DNA of 35,124 nt from Roseomonas sp. (GCA_020250005.1 JADCES010000303.1:1-35124); one strand, 5' to 3'; shown: positions 17,568 through 26,816, counted from the stretch's first letter. Numbers and translations: made by a program. Notes: generated by a model from the letters alone, not told the origin.

Positions 17568-20240
17568 TCATGGCCCGCCCAACGTCGCGGTTTCGGCCAC
17601 ACGATCGCGGCCTAGGATGATGCGGTCGGGCAAGTTGAAGGGATGGCCGGGCGCAAGATGTGCGGCACCCAAGGCGTCGCGACCCAGCACCACGGAAGGC
17701 ATCAGCGCCGGCGCGCGGCTGCCCTCGCCAAGCAGTGTATCGAAGCCAAGACGTGCCTCACCGATGCGCAGCATGTCCCAGAATAGCCGGACGTCGAAAG
17801 CTGTATGGGCGGGCCGTTCAAGTTCGACGATACGCTCCGCCATCGCCACGCGCTCAGGCTCAGGCGTTTCGCGCAGCCCGACCGGCAGCAGGACAGTAAA
17901 GCGATGCGCGAGCGGCCGACGCGCGACTACCGCTTGCTGATAAAGCACCCATAGCGCGAGCAGTGTGGAGGATTCCGGCACTGCATTGGGCAGCGCTACC
18001 AGCGTGGCGCGCCGCCGCGTCAGAAATGCCGCCCAAGTCGGCGCATCGCCGCCTGGGACGAAGCCCAGCCTATCCTTGGCGAAGCGGGTCCAAACGCTGC
18101 GCTGGGCGGAATCGACCGGCGGTGTCACGGGAAAAACGGCTGCTTCGCCAAGACCCGTTGCCGCCCGCCACGCGGCATGCAGTGCTGCGGCGCCATCCTC
18201 AACGCGCCAGCGCGGCCCAGACGCTACCGGTATCCGAATGGCGTCGGTGGTCAGGCCAAGCTCGATTTCCGCTGCGCGACGGAGGCGGAAGCGCTCAACG
18301 ATGCGGATTGGATCAGCTTGCGCCGGCAGGTCAGCGAAGCTTGCATCACAAACCTCTGCGTCAAGCGCCAAATGCAGCGCAAGCGATACCCCGCGCGAGG
18401 TGCCACGCAGCGCAAAAAGCTTCATCGCATGGCGCAAAAACAGGCGACGCCGCGCGATATCCCAGCGCGGGTCAAGCAGGACACCAAAAAACCGGGCAAG
18501 CCAATCCAAGGCTTCCGCAGGCGCGGTGCGCGTCGAGAGCAACAGATGCGCTGCCGCAATGCGTTCCTCAATGCCCGTCAGCAAACCTTCGAAATTCGCG
18601 AGCCAGCGTTCGAGCAAGGCAGCCGAGGTCGCATCTTCGCGATAGACCGCCGGCAGATAGCGCTCAGACCATGAAAAACGCGGATACCAGGCGCGCAGGG
18701 CCTTGAGAGAGGGCGTTGCGCGGCCATCGCCAACAAGCGTGAGACGGAGCCGCAGCCATCGGCCTCGCGCGGCTTGGAACAGCGTCTCACGCGTTGGATG
18801 GCGGGCAGCGGCGGCCGCGTCGCCGAAGGGGCGCTCGGGTTCGGGGCGTCCATAGGGCGCGGGTTCCATCTGCCAGCGCAAGGCATCGAGTTGGCCGGCA
18901 TTCGTGGCCCCCGGCAAAAGCATAGCGATGTCATCGGCCGCCACACTCTCAACCTGGATGCCAGCGCCTGATGGCAAGGCCAAGTCCAGCATTAGCCGAT
19001 GCCAGATGCAGCCCGTTTCCCGTCCATCAAGGGGGGGCGTCACGATGACGGCGCGCTCGGCATGGCGTGGTCGGCGCTGGGCCACCAGCGGCACCATCCG
19101 GCCGGCCGAACCAGTGTCGTAGAAGGCGCCTTCGGGCGTGCCGGCCAAGGCGCGCCCCCCAAATAGCCGCATCGGCAATTGATCCGGCAAGGGATCCAGC
19201 GCTGGCGCCTCATCTGCCAGGGTCAGGTCAAAGACAAAGGCCTGATCGCCCTGCGGTGTTGCGATGGCGATACGTCGGTCGGGCAGCAGCGCCATGTCGT
19301 GACCGATGAGTGAAAAACCCTCACGCGCTTCAGGCGCCATGCGCGCGACCATGCCACTGCAGGAGGCCGGCCCGTATAGACTTCCGCCGACCACGTGCCA
19401 CAGCGCGGCGAAGCCATCGGCGCCCTGTGCTTCCAGTAAAAGTGCCGAACCGTCCGGCAGGGCCAGGACAGAAACGGCATCCATGGGTGTTGGTGGCGCC
19501 ATTGAGGTAAGCAATGCAAGCGGGTTGAGCGGCTCGAGGCGCGCCGCTGCCGGTCGAGGTGATCCTTCAAGCGGCTGGAAATCCGCTGTAGACGCCGGCC
19601 CTTGGGCGGTTGTTGGCAGGTCAAGCCTTCGATCAAGCTGCCAAAGCCTACCCCCCGCACGGTCCAGCACGAAAAGGCCTCCCCCAGGCCGCGCCGCCAA
19701 GGCAAAAGGCTTAAATGACGTACCATCGGGCCAAAGCCGCCAGCGCGGCGGGCCGCCCGCATACAGGTCGAAGACCAGCAGACCCGCCGGTTCAAGCAGT
19801 CCCGCGACCAGCATGTGATCCTCTGTGACGGCAATGCCGGCAAGGCGCGGTGCTTGCGGCTCGGGCGCGGGCCGGGTGGCCGCAAAGGCGCCGTCTTCCG
19901 GCGGGCGCCAGGGCTCACGCTGGATTGGCCAAAACGGCGTCCATTCACCATTGGGGGAGGCCGCAAGGATGCCTCGACCGTCCTCGGCAATGCGGAACCA
20001 ATTGCCGTAACGGTCTCGTGCCGTGCCGCGTCGGTCCAGCGGCGAAAGGCGCGGCGCGCCGGGTGACGCACGATGAAAGGCGAGCAATGGGCGTAGCTTC
20101 AGCGCCCCTTTGCGCTGATCCCAAGCAAGATCGCACCCCGCCTTTCCAAGGCGCCCTTGCAAGGGGCCAGCCGCATCAAGGCAACGCCCCCAATCGGCGT
20201 CGTCCAGCAGCAGGTGGAAGCGGGTGCCGTTGATATCCAT
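17568..20240 (-). CDS. Afp12-like baseplate/tail protein (gpI-like domain with N-terminal propeller)
   Basis: An 890-residue protein. Residues about 140-420 carry repeated strand patterns (GIAVTEDHMLVAGLLEPAGL, GGGLFVLDRAGGRLWQLDRR, LPDGSALLLEAQGADGF) typical of a beta-propeller. From about residue 522 a phage tail gpI-like domain follows: WSERYLPAVYREDATSAALL, then LANFEGLLTGIEERI, LDWLARFFGVLLDPRWD and LRHAMKLFALRGTSRGVSLA. Proteins of this architecture (Afp12/Pvc12) form the wedge of the baseplate and connect fibres. The ATG at 20240 overlaps the stop of the upstream baseplate J gene by one base (TGATG). The fibre gene follows, which matches the Afp order. The propeller assignment is inferred from strand patterns; the gpI-like part is more secure. 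Confidence 0.82.
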   Translation of the reverse strand: MDINGTRFHLLLDDADWGRCLDAAGPLQGRLGKAGCDLAWDQRKGALKLRPLLAFHRASPGAPRLSPLDRRGTARDRYGNWFRIAEDGRGILAASPNGEWTPFWPIQREPWRPPEDGAFAATRPAPEPQAPRLAGIAVTEDHMLVAGLLEPAGLLVFDLYAGGPPRWRLWPDGTSFKPFALAARPGGGLFVLDRAGGRLWQLDRRLDLPTTAQGPASTADFQPLEGSPRPAAARLEPLNPLALLTSMAPPTPMDAVSVLALPDGSALLLEAQGADGFAALWHVVGGSLYGPASCSGMVARMAPEAREGFSLIGHDMALLPDRRIAIATPQGDQAFVFDLTLADEAPALDPLPDQLPMRLFGGRALAGTPEGAFYDTGSAGRMVPLVAQRRPRHAERAVIVTPPLDGRETGCIWHRLMLDLALPSGAGIQVESVAADDIAMLLPGATNAGQLDALRWQMEPAPYGRPEPERPFGDAAAAARHPTRETLFQAARGRWLRLRLTLVGDGRATPSLKALRAWYPRFSWSERYLPAVYREDATSAALLERWLANFEGLLTGIEERIAAAHLLLSTRTAPAEALDWLARFFGVLLDPRWDIARRRLFLRHAMKLFALRGTSRGVSLALHLALDAEVCDASFADLPAQADPIRIVERFRLRRAAEIELGLTTDAIRIPVASGPRWRVEDGAAALHAAWRAATGLGEAAVFPVTPPVDSAQRSVWTRFAKDRLGFVPGGDAPTWAAFLTRRRATLVALPNAVPESSTLLALWVLYQQAVVARRPLAHRFTVLLPVGLRETPEPERVAMAERIVELERPAHTAFDVRLFWDMLRIGEARLGFDTLLGEGSRAPALMPSVVLGRDALGAAHLAPGHPFNLPDRIILGRDRVAETATLGGP

Positions 20241-22498
20241 CAGCAGCGTTCCGGCACTACAGGCACGGGCAGGCTTGTGATGCCACTGGTCGTTTCGGGT
20301 GGGGGCGTCGCACCGCGCAATTCGGCGATCGGCACCGCCTCACCGGCAGAAACGGATAGGCCAATGATCCAGGGCAATTGCAGCCCCGCCATAGGCACTT
20401 CTTCGGGCGTGCCGCCACCATCTTCGGCCAATAACTCGAGCCCACGCACAAAGGCCACACCCTCTACGCGCGCAGCGATCGTGGCGAGTTCCAGGCGCAA
20501 GACAGGCTTGCGGAGTGGCCAACCGTTACGCTGTGACGGCGTAGCGAGCACCGCGCCCGGCGCCGGTATTATTGCTTCCGGCACAGCAAGGCCACCCGCA
20601 AGCGGCGCAAGGCTATTGCGCAGCGCCGCTTCAACGGCGGCCCTTATCTCGGCGATGCTTCGGCCTGGCTCGACCTCAATGCCGACGGAGATCCAAATGC
20701 CGCGATAGGCTGGCCCACGCAGGAAGAGCTCAGTCGTGACCAAGCGGCGCGGTTCCAGCCAGTGGCAGAGCGCATTCAGAAAAGCACCATCTGGAAGCGG
20801 CGGGCCTGGCTTTGCCGGATCTGGGCGCGGGATCACCATCAGCGTCACGGCGCCCGCCGCATCGCCTGGTTGGGCAGCGCCCAATTCAGGGCTGTAAGCC
20901 GCAAGCACTTCCACCCGCCCGATTTCAAGACTTGGTGCGCGCAGCGCAATGGTGGCGAAATCAGCGGCCGTCACGCAGCGGTCACGATGCTGCAAGAAGC
21001 GGGTTACCTGTGCTTCACCATCCTCTGTCGTCTCGGCATCGGCACCGCCCCAGCTACGGACGGGATTGGTCACCGTAACTCCCAACGGCAAAGTGGCGCC
21101 ACGGTCAATTCGGCCCGGCCCGACATTGCCTTCCCGCCCCTCCGTGACGTCATAATCCGCTCTTAGGGGGGCGCGAAGTGGGGGCCGTGCGCCGGTGGCA
21201 CCATCCCCGAAGCGCAGCAGCCCGGCCTCAGCATCCAACGTAAAGACTTGCGAAGGCGCTTGTGGGCGCGACGTTACTGTCCCAGGCGCCAGGCGCGGGT
21301 CCTCGCCAGGCACTTCTGACCCCGCCGCCGCCAGATCATCGGTTGCCGACCAGGATCGCCCATTGACGGTGAGACGGACGGAGCCGGCAAGGACCGGCTT
21401 GCGCGCCAAGGCGACCACCTGTCCGGGCTCTCCAGTGCCTGATGGGAGCGCCTCACCCTGGATGCGGGTCCGCTGTTCCACCATGACGGCGTTGATGCCG
21501 ACCCAAAGCAGCCGCATCGCAACGCCTGCCGGTGCGCGCAGGCGAAGCCAGCCGATCAGCCGCGTTGCCAAAGCAGTATCCTCAAGCGGCGGCGGGAATT
21601 GTCCGGTGCCAGATTCGAGGGGCTCCAAACCTTCAAAATCACTCAGATCGGCGGGCAGCACGGCCTGCGCCGTACCAGGTGCCTGCAGCACATCCCCATC
21701 AAGCCGCAGCGGGATGCGGCGATAGCGGGGCTGACGATCCGCGGAAAGCGGCCCAGGCTGCGGTACCTCAAGGATTGGTTCGGGCTTGAGTGCGGGCGCG
21801 GCTGGGCCAATACGCCGTTCGGCAGCCTCGGCAATCGGCACGAAGCCCAGCGTCAGCGTACGTCCAGCGAGCGCCGCGCGCGCCGCCGCCACCGCATCCG
21901 GGGCGCGATCGCCGGTCCGCGTCAGCAGCGCGATCCAAAGCGACCGGTCAATTGTCTCCGCACCCAGGTCAATGCCCTCAGGTGGCATCGCGATGGTTTC
22001 GTATAGAGAGACATCGCCAAGTGCCGGTTGATTGAAGGCGGCGTAGAGCTGCTTGTAATAGGCGGTGAGTTCAGGATTGGCGGCGGTATCCGCGATGGCG
22101 CGTTTGGCAAAGACGCGTGCTTCCACCGGCAGCACGTCAACACCCTGGGTAGTCCGAAAGCCGATCTGGCCGGCAGTGAGTTCCGTGCCGACCGGCAGCG
22201 GTGGCAGATCAAGCGCTGCGGCATCATTGGTGAAAGCAACAATCCCGCTGGCGGCACTTGCCGGGCGAAGCGTCTGGCCGAGCAGTTCAAGAAAGCGCAG
22301 GCGATTGCGTTCCGGCACGCGATTGGCCGTGTAGAGCACCGTTTCCGCCAGATAGGCGAAGACCTCCAATAGCGTGATGCCAGGATCACTGCGGTTAAAA
22401 TTAGTCCATTCCGGTGTGTGAACGGGAATGCGCGCCAGCGCTTCGGCACGCAAATCCTCGAAACGGCGATTGTCGAGTTCGGGCAGGGCGAGAGGCAT
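20240..22498 (-). CDS. Baseplate J/gp6-like wedge protein, Afp11-like
   Basis: A 752-residue baseplate wedge protein. The N-terminus (LPELDNRRFEDLRAEALARI, then WTNFNRSDPGITLLEVFAYL, then TVLYTANRVPERNRLRFLEL) is the standard signature of the putative baseplate assembly family in eCIS and T4-like tails. The second half includes a baseplate_J-type region with VTAADFATIALRAPSLEIGR and, near the C-terminus, GIWISVGIEVEPGRSIAEIR, the usual strand-helix unit. It should join gp25 and the Afp12-like protein into wedges that trigger sheath contraction. It starts one base after the gp25 stop and its own stop overlaps the next start, so these three are tightly coupled. Confidence 0.92.
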   Translation of the reverse strand: MPLALPELDNRRFEDLRAEALARIPVHTPEWTNFNRSDPGITLLEVFAYLAETVLYTANRVPERNRLRFLELLGQTLRPASAASGIVAFTNDAAALDLPPLPVGTELTAGQIGFRTTQGVDVLPVEARVFAKRAIADTAANPELTAYYKQLYAAFNQPALGDVSLYETIAMPPEGIDLGAETIDRSLWIALLTRTGDRAPDAVAAARAALAGRTLTLGFVPIAEAAERRIGPAAPALKPEPILEVPQPGPLSADRQPRYRRIPLRLDGDVLQAPGTAQAVLPADLSDFEGLEPLESGTGQFPPPLEDTALATRLIGWLRLRAPAGVAMRLLWVGINAVMVEQRTRIQGEALPSGTGEPGQVVALARKPVLAGSVRLTVNGRSWSATDDLAAAGSEVPGEDPRLAPGTVTSRPQAPSQVFTLDAEAGLLRFGDGATGARPPLRAPLRADYDVTEGREGNVGPGRIDRGATLPLGVTVTNPVRSWGGADAETTEDGEAQVTRFLQHRDRCVTAADFATIALRAPSLEIGRVEVLAAYSPELGAAQPGDAAGAVTLMVIPRPDPAKPGPPLPDGAFLNALCHWLEPRRLVTTELFLRGPAYRGIWISVGIEVEPGRSIAEIRAAVEAALRNSLAPLAGGLAVPEAIIPAPGAVLATPSQRNGWPLRKPVLRLELATIAARVEGVAFVRGLELLAEDGGGTPEEVPMAGLQLPWIIGLSVSAGEAVPIAELRGATPPPETTSGITSLPVPVVPERC

Positions 22499-22499
22499 G

Positions 22500-22883
22500 T
22501 CAGGCGCGTCCCAGGGTCAATACGATGGCGGTTCGTTCAGCTACGTCGGTGGCGACAAGGCGATAGGCGATGGTTGCAATTGCGGCTTCGGGGTCTGTCG
22601 GGTCCGGTTCCACACGCACTTCCTCCAGCCGAATGCGGGACTCCCAGGCGGCCAAAGCGCGTTCAATCGCGCCGCGAATGAGTTGATGGGTCGCCGCCGT
22701 ATTCGGTTCAAAAAGCAGGCGACCAAGCCCAGCACCAAAAGCGGGCAGGCGCACACGCTCGGTCGGTTCGGTGGCGAGGATCAGGCGGATCGCCTCGGCG
22801 ACCGAGGTTGCATCGGCTGACCAGGCGAAGCGGCCTTCGACGATGCGCGGCGGGAAGCCCATACCCTTGCCAAGACGTGCCAT
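22500..22883 (-). CDS. gp25/GPW-like baseplate protein, Afp9-like
   Basis: A 127-residue protein of the gp25/GPW family, the lysozyme-related baseplate component that connects baseplate and sheath. Visible family marks are MGFPPRIVEGRFAWSAD at the start, IRLILATEPTERVRLPAFGA (residues about 32-51) with the conserved EPGERVM-like motif, then the long helix QLIRGAIERALAAWESRI and the terminal strand pair. The ATG at 22883 overlaps the upstream stop by one base (TGATG). A longer frame to 22937 would overlap the upstream gene by 55 bases and adds unrelated residues, so I reject it. Confidence 0.92.
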   Translation of the reverse strand: MARLGKGMGFPPRIVEGRFAWSADATSVAEAIRLILATEPTERVRLPAFGAGLGRLLFEPNTAATHQLIRGAIERALAAWESRIRLEEVRVEPDPTDPEAAIATIAYRLVATDVAERTAIVLTLGRA

Positions 22884-24886
22884 CACTTTGGCCCCTTTGC
22901 GCGCAGGCCCGGCACCGGCAGACACATGATGAACCAAGGGATCCAGCGGAAGATGATGTCAAACAGCGTCACCATGATGATCAGCAGGATCAGCGCACAG
23001 AGCGTGATGATCGGAATGGAGAGCGAGCAAACAAGGCCAAGCGAAAGCGAGGGATCGCTGGAGGAGGTGCAGGGCGCTCCACCCGCGCGTTTCAGCGGCT
23101 TGTGGAAAGGCCAAGGCAGCACTGACAGCACAAGATCGCCAAGGCCCAGGCCGCGCATGCGATGCAATTGACCGCAAAGCGCATCGGATAAGGTCACGAC
23201 CGCCTTCTTGTCGAAGCGCCTGAGACCCGCCGGCGTGATATCGAGCGGAAGGCCAATCCGCACGGGGCGGGCGGGCGCATCACTGTCAAAGAAGCCGGCG
23301 ATGCGGAAGGGTTCGGTGCCTGGCCCGACCAAGGAAGAATGGAAAGGTGCGCAGACGGGACGATCCAACACCGGGCGCATCACGAACCAGGCATCGCGCG
23401 GTTCCTGCCCGGCACAGGCAGCGGGCATCGGCGCAGGATCGGGCGCCGGTGACGCATCCGGCATGGCACGGATGATCAGCGCTTCGAGCGCGGTCACGCA
23501 ATCCTGCTGGTCCTGCCGTGCCTCAGGTTCTTCCAAGGCCAGATCTGGATCAATGCCATCCGCAACGCCAAGAATGGGTTGCGTGCCAGGCGCATTGAAG
23601 AAAAGGTGATTTGGATCAGGATCGGCCAGTGGGAAGAGAAAACTTGGCCATTGCGGATCGCGGGTTGGAGGGGTGGTTCGGGCGAATTCCGCAACCACCG
23701 CTTCCAGCCCCGTACGCGCTGCATCAATGCTGGCAAGAGCGTCAGCGAGTGATGTTGCGACAGATTTCGCCGCGTAACCGCCCGTCTCCAGCGCGCCAGC
23801 CAAGCCCGTTGGGATTTTCATGTCACGCATGGCATCAACAAGCGCCTGTTCGGCATGCGAAAGGCTTGCTGACCTGCCGTTGATGGCATTCACCACTTGC
23901 GGCAAGTGCTTCTTCAGCAGGTCGTGCAGATCAAGCAGTATGTACCAGGACGCAGTCTGAATCTGGTCACGCGCCTGACCAATGGCCGTTGCCGCTGCGC
24001 TCCGAGTTTCTGTATCGCCGCCCAGATCATTCCACAAGCGCAATTTCGTCTGGTCGGCCAGATCAATCAGGCGTCGCCAGGGTTCGATCACATCGGCGCG
24101 CAGCAGCATCAGCCGCGCGGTTTTCGGCGCCGGGGCGGGAGTCACCACGCGGCCCGTTGCCGCATCAGCGCGGGCGACCGGCGCACCGATATAGGCTTCG
24201 CGCCGCCCAGTCGGCACGCTGCCCGCAAGTAGCCGCCGATTGCGCCCATCCGCTTCGGCATAGCGCATGGGAAAGGCCGGTAGCCTTTCCTCGCCTGCGG
24301 GCGCTTCCAATGGATCGGGCAATTGTTGCCAAGAAGGCCCATCCGGCCCCGGCACCCAGGCATATTCCTGCCAGGTGGCGGGGTTGAAGGGCGGCGGATC
24401 CAACTTTGGATCGGGTGCAGGTCCTGGCGGCAATAGCCGACGCAGCACGAAGCCGGCGCGATCACCTGCGGCAAGATCAATCTCGCGATCCGGCAGGCCG
24501 GGCAGCCGACAGACAAGCATGGCCGCCACCAGATAATGCCGCATTTGAGAAGGCTGATAGAGCTTCAATGGGCCCGCCGAGCCACCTGTTGCTTGCGGCA
24601 CGGCTTCCCGGCCAGCGATCAGGCGGCGCAGCTTCTGCGCGGCAGCGGAAAGCGGTGGTGCTGGCGCACCTTCCGCCACTGTCGGGAGCGCCATGGGTTC
24701 ACGCCATGTTTCGGGAAGCGCACGAAATGCAGCGAGACGGGATGGCGCTTCCGCCAGTACAGCCTGCAGGCGTTCGATGAAATCATCGGTCGCGAAGCGC
24801 AACAAAGCCGGCCGCCCAAGCCCCTGTCCCGCAGCCAGCAGTGGGCCGGGCGCCGCCCAGGCAATGTCATGGCTTCTTGTGCTCAC
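22883..24886 (-). CDS. Unknown 667-aa protein with C-terminal membrane segment, in the baseplate block
   Basis: I do not recognise the family by sequence. Residues 1-600 are soluble and mostly helical with proline-rich patches (FVLRRLLPPGPAPDPKLDPP). Around residues 135-145 there is a hydrophobic stretch, and the middle carries QTASWYILLDLHDLLKKHLP. The last 52 residues are striking: about 616-653 is nearly continuous hydrophobic sequence (LGLVCSLSIPIITLCALILL, then IIMVTLFDIIFRWIPWFI), enough for two membrane helices, followed by a short basic tail (LRAKGPK). No signal peptide is seen. It is coupled to the spike gene by ATGA and to gp25 by TGATG, so it is an integral part of the operon. A membrane-tethering role like CisA of Streptomyces or the baseplate anchors of thylakoid CIS is an analogy only. 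Confidence 0.6.
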   Translation of the reverse strand: MSTRSHDIAWAAPGPLLAAGQGLGRPALLRFATDDFIERLQAVLAEAPSRLAAFRALPETWREPMALPTVAEGAPAPPLSAAAQKLRRLIAGREAVPQATGGSAGPLKLYQPSQMRHYLVAAMLVCRLPGLPDREIDLAAGDRAGFVLRRLLPPGPAPDPKLDPPPFNPATWQEYAWVPGPDGPSWQQLPDPLEAPAGEERLPAFPMRYAEADGRNRRLLAGSVPTGRREAYIGAPVARADAATGRVVTPAPAPKTARLMLLRADVIEPWRRLIDLADQTKLRLWNDLGGDTETRSAAATAIGQARDQIQTASWYILLDLHDLLKKHLPQVVNAINGRSASLSHAEQALVDAMRDMKIPTGLAGALETGGYAAKSVATSLADALASIDAARTGLEAVVAEFARTTPPTRDPQWPSFLFPLADPDPNHLFFNAPGTQPILGVADGIDPDLALEEPEARQDQQDCVTALEALIIRAMPDASPAPDPAPMPAACAGQEPRDAWFVMRPVLDRPVCAPFHSSLVGPGTEPFRIAGFFDSDAPARPVRIGLPLDITPAGLRRFDKKAVVTLSDALCGQLHRMRGLGLGDLVLSVLPWPFHKPLKRAGGAPCTSSSDPSLSLGLVCSLSIPIITLCALILLIIMVTLFDIIFRWIPWFIMCLPVPGLRAKGPK

Positions 24887-25575
24887 CAGATATTCCCCGC
24901 ACCAGGTGTATAGGTGGAGCTGATCACCGTATTGCTGATCACCGTATCGGCCTGCACCACGCCGCTGAAACGCGACATGCCGGAACTAACCGAGACCATG
25001 CCGGCCGAGATTTCCACAGTGGACGCGCTGATGGTCAACTTTGCGCTTGCCGTCAGGGTGATGCCGGCAGGTGCAAGCTCAATCGAATTGCCGTTGGAAT
25101 CTGCAATCTTGACGCCACCGGGCCCGTCCTTGAGGGTGATTTTCTGGCCACCTGGTGTTTCGCAGACGAATTGCTCACGCCCATCACTGTCATCAAGCGT
25201 GACCTTCACGCCATTGCGCGACCTGATCATTTTCGTCCTGTTCGACCGATCGGGGCGCGTTGGCGGCGCATCCCGGCCATTCCACAAGCCCCCAATCACT
25301 ACGGGCAAGCGCGGATCGCCCCCCTGAAAGATCACCAGCACCTCATCGCCCGGATCAGGCATAAAAAGGCTGCCGCGATTATTGCCGGCAAAAAGCGTTG
25401 CGGTGCGCGCCCAAGCTTCGTAGCCTGCGCCATTGGCATCCGGCACACCGGGTAGCGCAACGCGGATGCGTGCCTGACCATCCGGATCTTCAATATCGCG
25501 CACAATGGCGGGATAGGCGCCAAACCAGAAGGCGCTGTCGGGGCGGGGGGGAAGCGGATCGGCGTCATACGGCAT
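24883..25575 (-). CDS. gpV/gp5-type spike protein (OB fold plus beta-helix)
   Basis: A 230-residue spike protein that would form the trimeric needle under the tube. Residues about 13-85 are a gpV-like OB fold: FWFGAYPAIVRDIEDPDGQA, RIRVALPGV and GYEAWARTATLFAGNNRGSL, ending LVIFQGGDPRLPVVIGGLWN. The second half has short glycine-separated strands (KITLKDGPGGVKIADSNGN, IELAPAGITLTASAKLTISA) typical of VgrG/gp5 triple beta-helices. The ATG at 25575 is chosen over 25653 because GAGGAA lies eight bases upstream and it follows the hub stop by ten bases; the longer frame would overlap the hub gene. No PAAR tip domain is fused or encoded nearby. Confidence 0.88.
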   Translation of the reverse strand: MPYDADPLPPRPDSAFWFGAYPAIVRDIEDPDGQARIRVALPGVPDANGAGYEAWARTATLFAGNNRGSLFMPDPGDEVLVIFQGGDPRLPVVIGGLWNGRDAPPTRPDRSNRTKMIRSRNGVKVTLDDSDGREQFVCETPGGQKITLKDGPGGVKIADSNGNSIELAPAGITLTASAKLTISASTVEISAGMVSVSSGMSRFSGVVQADTVISNTVISSTYTPGAGNIW

Positions 25576-25585
25576 GCGGCATTCC

Positions 25586-26650
25586 TCAGGCCCTTCGGCC
25601 AATACCGGGGCGTTCCGCAACGAAGGACGTCCGAAAACCACGCGTCTGGTCAAAGCGGTGCGTCACCTCGGTGCAGTGGTAGTCACCTTCAAACAGCGGC
25701 CCCAGCCCACGCAGCGCGAGGGTTGCGCCGGGCATGATGGCCGCATCGCGATCAGCCTCACCGCGGGCAATCACGAAGCGTCGCGCAATTCGGCGATAGG
25801 CAGCTTCACTCATCGCGCGGGCTTCCTCGGTCGTGCTTGGCTGACTATGGGCCAAGGTCTCCCTTCGCCGGCCAAAGGCGCGATCCAGGATGGCACTCCC
25901 ACCTTCAAGCGACCCAAGCTCTGCGCCGAGGGCAGCGGGATTGGCTTCAACGCTGATGCCTTGCTTTGCCGCCACGTCCCAGCCGGTTGCGACCACCGCG
26001 CTGCGCTGCCCCGCCAAATCCGCGCTGACGCTGCATTGGCGCAATCTTGCACCCTGGATCAGTTCAAGCACGCTGCCCGCCCGACGCAGCCGCGCCTGAA
26101 GCTTATTGCCTTCCACCGAAAGCTCTGCCCCGCTTGCGCGCGCGCGATCGCGCAGAAAGGCAAGGTCACTCCGATTGAGTTGAGCGAGCACCCCATGGGT
26201 CGGGCCTGGCCAGTCAATATCCGGCGTCAGCCCATGCTCAGCGGCAATGCGGCTCGCAATATCCGCATCGCTGCTTTGTTCAAAAACGCGGGTGCGGCGC
26301 GTCATCCGCAGTGCCTGAAGCCGGTCTTCAGCGAGAACCATCGCAACCGGTGGCGCCGCTTCGGCGAATTCGGCCTCGATGGCGCCGATCAGCCCGTCAA
26401 ACAAGATTTCATCGCCCAGGCGAATCTTGATTGACTTACCGAATTCCAGCACGCGCCGATCAAGATTGAGAAGGCCAAGGCTGCCCGCTTCCGTCATGCC
26501 CCATGCGCCAAAGCGCAGTTCAGTCCGGCGCATCCCCTCAATATCCTCGATGATCTCGAGCGAGATCAGTTGCGCGGCGAGTTCCTGACGCTCCTCATTT
26601 TCGACCTCGATCACGGGGCGACTGGCAAGCGAGAGGCTGCGCTTCGACAT
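25586..26650 (-). CDS. Spike hub protein, gp27/VgrG N-terminal-like (Afp8-like)
   Basis: A 354-residue protein of the phage late control gene D/VgrG N-terminal type, which forms the hub connecting tube and spike. Marks include RPVIEVENEERQELAAQLIS, LEIIEDIEGMRRTELRFGAW, the strand pair FGKSIKIRLGDEILFDGLIG, and IASRIAAEHGLTPDIDW, which is the conserved region after the first barrel. The C-terminal part (MPGATLALRGLGPLFEGDYH, CTEVTHRFDQTRGFRTSFVA) ends the second barrel. In this cluster, hub and spike are separate genes, as in phages, rather than the single Afp8/Pvc8 polypeptide. The start lies three bases after the small DUF5908-like gene. Confidence 0.9.
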   Translation of the reverse strand: MSKRSLSLASRPVIEVENEERQELAAQLISLEIIEDIEGMRRTELRFGAWGMTEAGSLGLLNLDRRVLEFGKSIKIRLGDEILFDGLIGAIEAEFAEAAPPVAMVLAEDRLQALRMTRRTRVFEQSSDADIASRIAAEHGLTPDIDWPGPTHGVLAQLNRSDLAFLRDRARASGAELSVEGNKLQARLRRAGSVLELIQGARLRQCSVSADLAGQRSAVVATGWDVAAKQGISVEANPAALGAELGSLEGGSAILDRAFGRRRETLAHSQPSTTEEARAMSEAAYRRIARRFVIARGEADRDAAIMPGATLALRGLGPLFEGDYHCTEVTHRFDQTRGFRTSFVAERPGIGRRA

Positions 26651-26653
26651 GGG

Positions 26654-26812
26654 CTAATCCGCCATCAGGCGCAGCCGCCGCCGCACGCGTGCTGCAATCC
26701 GCGCTTCGATCGCTTCCACATCCGGGGCGCGTGGTGCCTCTGCTGGTGTGGCAATTGGCGCTGCGGCGGGCGCTTCCGGTGTCAGGGTCAGTTCATCAAT
26801 CACAACGGCCAT
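26654..26812 (-). CDS. Small DUF5908-like eCIS protein, 52 aa (Afp6/Pvc6-like)
   Basis: A short frame fills the space between the Afp7-like and hub genes: MAVVIDELTLTPEAPAAAPI, an alanine/proline-rich linker, and a basic helix (IEARIAARVRRRLRLMAD). The form matches the short DUF5908 proteins of eCIS loci, which start with a strand like MPIEIRELVI, have a variable linker, and end in an arginine-rich helix. It begins four bases after the previous stop and ends three bases before the hub ATG, so it fits the operon exactly. Function is unknown; in PVC/Afp the equivalent small gene lies among the tube and baseplate genes. Confidence 0.72.
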   Translation of the reverse strand: MAVVIDELTLTPEAPAAAPIATPAEAPRAPDVEAIEARIAARVRRRLRLMAD

Positions 26813-26816
26813 GGCG

